Shown here: in pieces, positions 59,192-64,000 of the stretch
How positions within the stretch are numbered: the first letter of the stretch is position 1
How the letters are laid out: every line of letters begins with the position of its first letter
Assembly (NCBI RefSeq): GCF_902859625.1
Contig: NZ_CADIJX010000010.1
Location: forward strand, 83,344-147,343
DNA from: Achromobacter pestifer
GTDB lineage: Bacteria > Pseudomonadota > Gammaproteobacteria > Burkholderiales > Burkholderiaceae_B
Length of the DNA: 64,000 nucleotides
Reading direction: 5' to 3'
Notes under the pieces: model-generated
What the model was told of the DNA's origin: nothing
Database searches by the model: none
Seen by the model: the letters and a program-made list of their open reading frames with translations, nothing else
Made by a program: the position numbers and the translations under genes

Positions 59192-59725
59192 TTACGCCTT
59201 TAAACCGGAAAGGGTTTGGTTTAGGTCATCGGGCTGTATCTCACCCAATATCTTCCGGTTAATTCCGCCATCCGCGTTGAACACGATGGTAAAAGGCAGC
59301 CCGCCACTGGGGTTTCCAAGCTTGCGCAGGGTATCGATTGCGCCGGCGCCGATGACCCATAGCGGGTAGGAAACTTGCACTTTCTCGACAAATTTTTGCA
59401 TGTTCGCCGCAGAATCAACCCCAATGCCGACAAATCGGACATGCGGATATTTTTTCTGCAAGGCGTCGAGTTCGGGCATTTCCCTGACACAAGGCGCGCA
59501 CCAGGTTGCCCAGAAATTGACCACGATGGGCTGGCCTTTCCAAGCCGCCAACGTATGCGTCGCGCCATTCAGGTCAGGCAGCGGCATTTGCATCAGGCTG
59601 GCAACGGGATCACCTTCGGCCGGTGCGGCGGGCGCCTGGGACTTGTTGCGTCCCATCAGGGTATAGCCACCCGCAACCGTGGCGGCGATGGCCACGCCGG
59701 CGGAAAGAAGTAGGCGTCGATTCAT
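59192..59725 (-). CDS. TlpA-like thiol:disulfide oxidoreductase
   Basis: A 177-residue thioredoxin-fold protein. A basic start and hydrophobic segment (6-24) form a signal anchor, leaving the domain in the periplasm. The redox motif WCAPC has C76 and C79, and the cis-proline region is GGLPFTIVF. Such TlpA/ResA proteins reduce disulfides in apocytochromes or other envelope proteins. It lies just before aroQ-accBC on the same strand. The start at 59725 is the Met of the anchor. Confidence 0.92.
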   Translation of the reverse strand: MNRRLLLSAGVAIAATVAGGYTLMGRNKSQAPAAPAEGDPVASLMQMPLPDLNGATHTLAAWKGQPIVVNFWATWCAPCVREMPELDALQKKYPHVRFVGIGVDSAANMQKFVEKVQVSYPLWVIGAGAIDTLRKLGNPSGGLPFTIVFNADGGINRKILGEIQPDDLNQTLSGLKA

Positions 59726-59849
59726 GGCGCGATCATAACCGCTGCCGATATTTTTTGTCGCTGGGCCGGTCCATGGCAAAAGCGCCCCCTGGGCAGCGGC
59801 AAATAAGCCGCCATCAGCACACGCTCCAGGCACGGTCGGCCTGCTTGCT

Positions 59850-59880
59850 ATATATACAATGCAGGACAGGAGAGTTTTCA
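59850..59880 (+). promoter_or_regulatory. Possible mpl -10 region and ribosome site
   Basis: TATACAAT (59853-59860) resembles an extended -10 element 21 bases before the mpl start. AGGACAGGAG follows and serves as the ribosome site. No good -35 is visible. Confidence 0.35.
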
Positions 59881-61251
59881 ATGCACCTGCATATTCTTGG
59901 CATCTGCGGTACGTTCATGGGTGGCCTGGCGCTGATCGCGCGGGCGGCCGGGCACAAGGTCACTGGTTGCGATGCGGGCGTATACCCGCCGATGAGCACG
60001 CAGTTATCCGAACAGGGAATCGAACTGATCGAAGGCTTCGGCGTCGAGCAAATGGCGCTCAAGCCCGACCTGTACGTGATCGGCAATGTGGTCAGCCGCG
60101 GCAATCCGCTGATGGAAGCCATTCTGGAATCGGGCGCGCGCTATGTGTCTGGCCCGCAATGGCTGGGCGACAACATCCTGCCGGGCGCGCATGTGCTGGC
60201 GGTGGCGGGCACCCACGGCAAGACCACCACCAGCTCGATGCTGGCGTGGGTGCTGGAGGCTGCGGGCCTGGCGCCCAACTTCCTGATCGGCGGCGTCGCC
60301 CAGGACCTGCATGTGTCGGCCCGCTACGACCCAGCGCGGCGCCCGTTCGTGATCGAGGCCGATGAATACGATACGGCCTTCTTCGACAAGCGCTCCAAGT
60401 TTGTCCATTACCGCCCGCGCACGGCCATTCTGAACAACCTGGAATACGACCACGCGGACATCTTCCCTGATCTTGCCGCGATCGAAACCCAATTCCACCA
60501 CCTGGTACGCACCATCCCCGGCTCGGGCCGCATTGTGCGCCCCACCCATTCCGACGCCCTTGACCGCGTGATTGCCCGCGGATGCTGGTCTGAAACCGTC
60601 ACGTTCGGCACTGATGGCGCCTGGCAGGCCACCCCGCCCGAGGCCGACGGCGCGTTCGGCGTGCTGCGCGACGGCGTGGCGGCCGGCACGGTGCGCTGGA
60701 CCCTGACCGGCGAGCACAACCGCATGAACGCACTGGCGGCGCTGGCGGCCGCTGAACATGTGGGAGTGTCGGTAGAACAGGGGATCGACGCGCTGACCCG
60801 CTTTGCGGGCGTCAAGCGCCGCATGGAATTGCGCGGCACGGTCAATGGCGTGAAGGTCTACGACGATTTCGCCCATCACCCCACCGCCATCGCCACCACC
60901 CTGGAAGGACTGCGCCGCCAAGTCGGACCCGCCCGCATTCTGGCGGTGCTGGAACCGCGCTCGAACACCATGAAGCTGGGCACCATGGCCGCCCGCCTGC
61001 CCGACGCCCTGGCCGACGCCGATCTGGTGTTCTGCTTTGGCGCCCATAGCGGCAAACATGCGCTAGGCTGGAATCCCGCCGAAGTCCTGGCCCCCCTGGG
61101 GGATCGGGCGTCCAGTTACGATGACATCAACGCATTGGTTGCCGCCGTGACGGCCGCCGCCCGCCCCGGTGACCAGGTGCTGGTCATGAGCAATGGCGGC
61201 TTTGGCGGTATCCACGGCAAGCTGCTGGAAGCCTTGCAGGCGCGCGCCTGA
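59881..61251 (+). CDS. mpl: UDP-MurNAc:murein tripeptide ligase Mpl
   Basis: A 456-residue Mur ligase that attaches recycled L-Ala-D-Glu-mDap to UDP-MurNAc. The N-terminal GICGTFMGGLALIARAAGHKVTG differs from MurC in the usual way. The ATP loop is GTHGKTTTSS near 111-120, and the C-terminal domain has DDFAHHPTAI and LEPRSNTMK. The frame extends far upstream, but family similarity starts at MHLHILGICG, with a good ribosome site. It works in murein recycling together with AnmK (10.7 kb). An esterase gene follows after 29 bases. Confidence 0.96.
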   Translation: MHLHILGICGTFMGGLALIARAAGHKVTGCDAGVYPPMSTQLSEQGIELIEGFGVEQMALKPDLYVIGNVVSRGNPLMEAILESGARYVSGPQWLGDNILPGAHVLAVAGTHGKTTTSSMLAWVLEAAGLAPNFLIGGVAQDLHVSARYDPARRPFVIEADEYDTAFFDKRSKFVHYRPRTAILNNLEYDHADIFPDLAAIETQFHHLVRTIPGSGRIVRPTHSDALDRVIARGCWSETVTFGTDGAWQATPPEADGAFGVLRDGVAAGTVRWTLTGEHNRMNALAALAAAEHVGVSVEQGIDALTRFAGVKRRMELRGTVNGVKVYDDFAHHPTAIATTLEGLRRQVGPARILAVLEPRSNTMKLGTMAARLPDALADADLVFCFGAHSGKHALGWNPAEVLAPLGDRASSYDDINALVAAVTAAARPGDQVLVMSNGGFGGIHGKLLEALQARA

Positions 61252-61280
61252 ACGGCCTTCCGTCACCGGACGAGCACGAG

Positions 61281-61883
61281 ATGATTCTTTACCTGCACGG
61301 CTTTCGTTCCTCGCCGGCCTCGATGAAGGCCCGCATGATGGCCGACGCCATGGCGCAGCTCGGCTTGGCCGACGCCTGGGCCTGCCCGCAGCTACCCGCC
61401 AGCCCGCGGGAAGCCATCGACCTGGCCATGGGCATCGCCCGCCGCCAGTTGGAAGGGGCCGACGGCCCCCGGGCATTGACCGTGATCGGCTCGTCGCTCG
61501 GCGGTTTCTATGCCACCTGGCTGGCCGAACAACTGGGCTGCAAGGCGGTATTGCTGAACCCCGCCGTGGAGGCCGCGCGCGACCTGGCCACCCAGGTCGG
61601 CGAACACCACATGTATCATTCCGACGCGCCGTTCGTCTTTTTGCCCGAATATGTGGACGAACTGGCGGCCATCCACGCCCCGCGCATCACGCAGCCCGAC
61701 CGGTACTTCCTGGTGGCGGCCACGGGCGACGAGGTGTTGGATTGGCGTGAAATGCGCGATCGCTATGCGGGCTGCCGCCAGCGTATCGTGCAGGGTAGTG
61801 ACCACGGGTTATCCGATTTCGCGGAGTGGATGCCCGAAGTGCTTGAATTCGCCCTTGGCGCCAGGCAGGTTCGCCCCCAATAA
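61281..61883 (+). CDS. YqiA-type alpha/beta esterase
   Basis: A 200-residue esterase of the YqiA/YcfP family, with LYLHGFRSSPASMKA at the start, the nucleophile S72 in IGSSLGGFYA and a C-terminal GSDHGLSDF with the catalytic histidine. It is cytoplasmic, with an unknown substrate. It is co-oriented with mpl and the RNB ribonuclease, an arrangement also familiar from Bordetella. Confidence 0.92.
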   Translation: MILYLHGFRSSPASMKARMMADAMAQLGLADAWACPQLPASPREAIDLAMGIARRQLEGADGPRALTVIGSSLGGFYATWLAEQLGCKAVLLNPAVEAARDLATQVGEHHMYHSDAPFVFLPEYVDELAAIHAPRITQPDRYFLVAATGDEVLDWREMRDRYAGCRQRIVQGSDHGLSDFAEWMPEVLEFALGARQVRPQ

Positions 61884-61920
61884 TCAGTACCAGACCTCAA
61901 CACTCTATATAGCTGCGCAA

Positions 61921-61940
61921 GGCGGCGCGTGCGCGCCGCC
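61921..61940 (+). other. GC-rich hairpin just before the rnb ribosome site
   Basis: GGCGGCGC and GCGCCGCC are complementary 8-base arms around a 4-base loop. The hairpin ends 16 bases before the ribonuclease start codon and directly abuts its AGGA. It could limit translation. Confidence 0.55.
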
Positions 61941-61956
61941 CAGGACGATCCCCACC

Positions 61957-63861
61957 ATGTATGTGTTTTACGAAGACGACGGCAGCTTCAAGGCCGGCAA
62001 TATCCTGTCCGAGACCGACGCCAGCCTGCAGGTGGAGTCGGAATCGGGCAAGCGCAGCAAAATCAAGCGCGCCAACACCCTGTTCAATTTCGCGTCGCCC
62101 GAGCCGGCGGCGCTGATGAGTCAGGCGGCTGCGGCCGCCGAGGCGCTGGATCTGCAATTTCTGTGGGAATGCGCGCCGCAGGAAGAATTCGACACGCCCG
62201 CCCTGGCGGCTGACTACTTCGGCCACGCCCCCACGCCGGTGGAACAGGCCGCGCTGCTGATGCGCCTGCACGGCGCTCCGGCCTATTTCCACCGTCGCGG
62301 CAAGGGTCGTTACCGCCCTGCCCCGCCCGACATCCTGGCCGCCGCCCTGGCCGCGCTGGACAAAAAGCAGCGTCAGGCCGAGCAGCAACAGGCTTGGGTC
62401 GACGAAATGGCCGCTGGCCGCCTGCCCGAGCCCATCGCCGAGGTCGCCGAGTCACTGCTGATCCGCCCCGACAAGAATTCGCAGCAATGGAAGGCGCTGG
62501 ACGCCGCTTGCACCAAGCTGGGCAAGGCGCCTGATCGCCTGCTGCTTGAGCTGGGCGCCTGGCCGCACGCGCTGGCCCTGCACAAGCGCCGTTTCCTGGC
62601 GGTGAACTTCCCGCGCGGGCTGGCTTTCCCCGAATTGGAACTGCCGCCCATCGACCGCGAACTGCCGCTGTCGGACGCCGAGATCTATTCGGTGGACGAT
62701 GTCACCACCACTGAAATCGACGACGCGCTGTCGGTCACGACACTGCCCGACGGCCGGTTGCGCGTGGGCGTGCACGTGGCCGCCCCCGGCCTGACCGTGA
62801 CGCGCGACAGCGAGTTCGACAAGCTGGCCCGCGCCCGCCTGTCCACGGTCTACATGCCGGGCGACAAGATCCCGATGCAGCCGGACAACGTCATCAAGGC
62901 GTTTTCGCTGGATGCCGGCCGTGAAGTGCCGGTGCTGTCGCTGTACGTCGTGGCGGACCCGGAAACGGGCGAGGTCATCGAATCCGAAACGCGCCTGGAG
63001 CGCGTGGTGGTGCGCGAGAACCTGCGCCACAACATGCTGGATGCCCAGGTCACGGAAGCCAGCCTGGCCGATCCGTCGGCGGACATTCCCTACGGCCACT
63101 GGCTGCGTCCGCTTTGGAAGCTGGCGCAGGCGCTGTCGGCCCAACGCGAGAACGTGCGCGGCAAGCCCGAGAACAATTCGCGGGTGGAGTACAGCTTCTA
63201 CCTGGACGGCAATCCGGATGATCCGGACACGCCGGTGCGCCTGGTGCCGCGCCAGCGCAATGCGCCGCTGGACCGCATGGTGGCCGAATACATGATCCTG
63301 GCCAACAACCAGTGGGGCGGCCTGCTGCACCAGCATGGCGTGCCGGGCATCTACCGGTCGCAACAGGCCGGCCGCGTGCGCATGAGCACGCAGGCCCTGC
63401 CGCATGAAGCGATCGGCGTGCCGCAATATGCATGGAGCACGTCGCCGCTGCGCCGCTATGTGGACCTGGTCAACCAATGGCAGTTGATCGCCGCAGTGGA
63501 GCACGGCGTGTCCGCGCGCCTGGTGGCGCCGTTCAAGCCGCGCGATGCGGACCTGTTCGCGATCATCGGCGCGTTTGACGCGCAGTATGCGGCGTGGGCG
63601 GAGTTCCAAAGCGCGATGGAGCGCTATTGGTGCCTGCGCTGGCTGAAGCAGCACGGCATCACCCGCACGGTGGCGCATGTGTTGCGCGATGACCTCGTCC
63701 GATTCGCCAATGCGCCGTTGGTGACCCGGGTGGGCGGCATGCCTGAGCTGGAACGGGGCACCGCCGTCGAGATCGATATCCTGGGGATGGACGAACTGAG
63801 TCTTGAACTGGATTGCCGGTATTTAGGCGAAGTTAGCCCCGCAGCCGGCGACGCTTCGTAG
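61957..63861 (+). CDS. rnb: RNB-domain exoribonuclease (RNase II/R-like)
   Basis: A 634-residue 3'-5' exoribonuclease. The catalytic RNB domain spans about 245-560; the metal-binding motif is TTTEIDDALSV near 249-259, followed by GDKIPMQPD and a C-terminal ARG-like STSPLRRYVDLVNQW. The N-terminal part lacks the usual tandem cold-shock domains and is instead a divergent region (residues 1-220), as in other betaproteobacterial relatives. No S1 domain is clear beyond a short tail, so it is shorter than RNase R. Its TAG stop lies within a REP-like element. Confidence 0.9.
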   Translation: MYVFYEDDGSFKAGNILSETDASLQVESESGKRSKIKRANTLFNFASPEPAALMSQAAAAAEALDLQFLWECAPQEEFDTPALAADYFGHAPTPVEQAALLMRLHGAPAYFHRRGKGRYRPAPPDILAAALAALDKKQRQAEQQQAWVDEMAAGRLPEPIAEVAESLLIRPDKNSQQWKALDAACTKLGKAPDRLLLELGAWPHALALHKRRFLAVNFPRGLAFPELELPPIDRELPLSDAEIYSVDDVTTTEIDDALSVTTLPDGRLRVGVHVAAPGLTVTRDSEFDKLARARLSTVYMPGDKIPMQPDNVIKAFSLDAGREVPVLSLYVVADPETGEVIESETRLERVVVRENLRHNMLDAQVTEASLADPSADIPYGHWLRPLWKLAQALSAQRENVRGKPENNSRVEYSFYLDGNPDDPDTPVRLVPRQRNAPLDRMVAEYMILANNQWGGLLHQHGVPGIYRSQQAGRVRMSTQALPHEAIGVPQYAWSTSPLRRYVDLVNQWQLIAAVEHGVSARLVAPFKPRDADLFAIIGAFDAQYAAWAEFQSAMERYWCLRWLKQHGITRTVAHVLRDDLVRFANAPLVTRVGGMPELERGTAVEIDILGMDELSLELDCRYLGEVSPAAGDAS

Positions 63862-64000
63862 GATGGGTGTAGCGCGGCAAGTCTCGGAGAAAAACGAGAA
63901 CGTTGGCCGCGCGAAACCCATCATCGACGCCAGCACGATGGGTTACGTGCGGCAGGCACCTGCTTTCGCGGGTAGGCCTGGGCGCACTTCACCCATCCTA
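63858..64000. repeat. Two adjacent REP-like elements at the window edge
   Basis: The first (63858-63922) has arms GTAGGATGGGTGTAGCGCG and CGCGCGAAACCCATC and contains the rnb stop codon. The second (63937-64000) runs from GATGGGTTACG to CACCCATCCTA at the last base. The outermost ends are also complementary to each other (TAGGATGGGTG/CACCCATCCTA). Confidence 0.75.

Noticed and set aside
1..64000. tRNA and rRNA genes, insertion sequences and prophage modules
   Set aside because: I looked for tRNA-like cloverleaf signatures, transposase motifs and integrases in the spacers and saw none. A tRNA scan would be needed to be certain.

Overview
This 64 kb window looks like chromosomal core DNA from a GC-rich betaproteobacterium of the Alcaligenaceae, most likely Achromobacter or a close Bordetella relative. 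The pointers are gene content and order (accB-accC-prmA, mpl-yqiA-rnb, tyrS/M23 peptidase/anmK/erpA/argC/rpsI-rplM), a Bug-type periplasmic binding protein, a Lys/Ala histone H1-like protein next to nrdAB, and a Gram-negative dlt (dra-like) locus. Genus and species are inference. I see no tRNA, rRNA, CRISPR array, prophage, integrase or transposase.

Layout. 1-6.3 kb: start of prkA, a 0.9 kb gene-poor gap, ribD, a cysteine hydrolase with a GATase1/AraC regulator, nrdR and glyA. 6.3-15.2 kb: LysE exporter, PEBP-like protein, tyrS, a murein M23 peptidase, anmK, erpA, a coiled-coil membrane protein, argC and the rplM-rpsI ribosomal operon. 15.6-20.2 kb: a complete branched-chain amino acid ABC operon (livKHMGF) with a strong hairpin between livK and livH. 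20.4-24.4 kb: an orphan TRAP binding protein, pmbA, yjgA/darP and a carboxylesterase. 24.8-28.2 kb: an NMT1-type ABC importer operon ending in a cysteine hydrolase. 28.2-34.5 kb: a Pat-like acyl-CoA synthetase/GNAT protein, gltX followed by a decayed tandem duplication of its own 3' end, an MFS transporter and a lipoprotein. 34.7-41.7 kb: a LysR/hydrolase/Bug cluster and an Lrp regulator divergent from a 1168-residue indolepyruvate ferredoxin oxidoreductase, with an extended palindrome between the convergent Bug and Lrp genes. 41.8-47.3 kb: nrdAB behind a promoter carrying two NrdR boxes, then the repeat-rich histone H1-like gene. 47.4-53.1 kb: a YggT protein, the D-alanylation operon dltC-D-X-B-A, and a glycine-zipper lipoprotein. 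53.3-64 kb: a PfkB kinase, a zinc-ribbon protein, prmA, accCB, aroQ, a TlpA thioredoxin, mpl, an esterase and an RNB ribonuclease, ending in REP-like repeats.

Functional links. The NrdR encoded at 4.1-4.6 kb should bind the two boxes found 37 kb away upstream of nrdAB. The peptidoglycan genes (M23 peptidase, anmK, mpl) are all of the turnover or recycling type. The most system-like locus is the dlt operon. Between dltD and dltB it has a 68-residue single-pass membrane protein ending in an aromatic motif like that of Firmicute DltX, although this is a Gram-negative without teichoic acid. The main non-coding signals are the gltX tandem duplication, REP-like elements abutting stop codons, the extended palindrome at 37.6 kb, and strong hairpins just before prmA and rnb.
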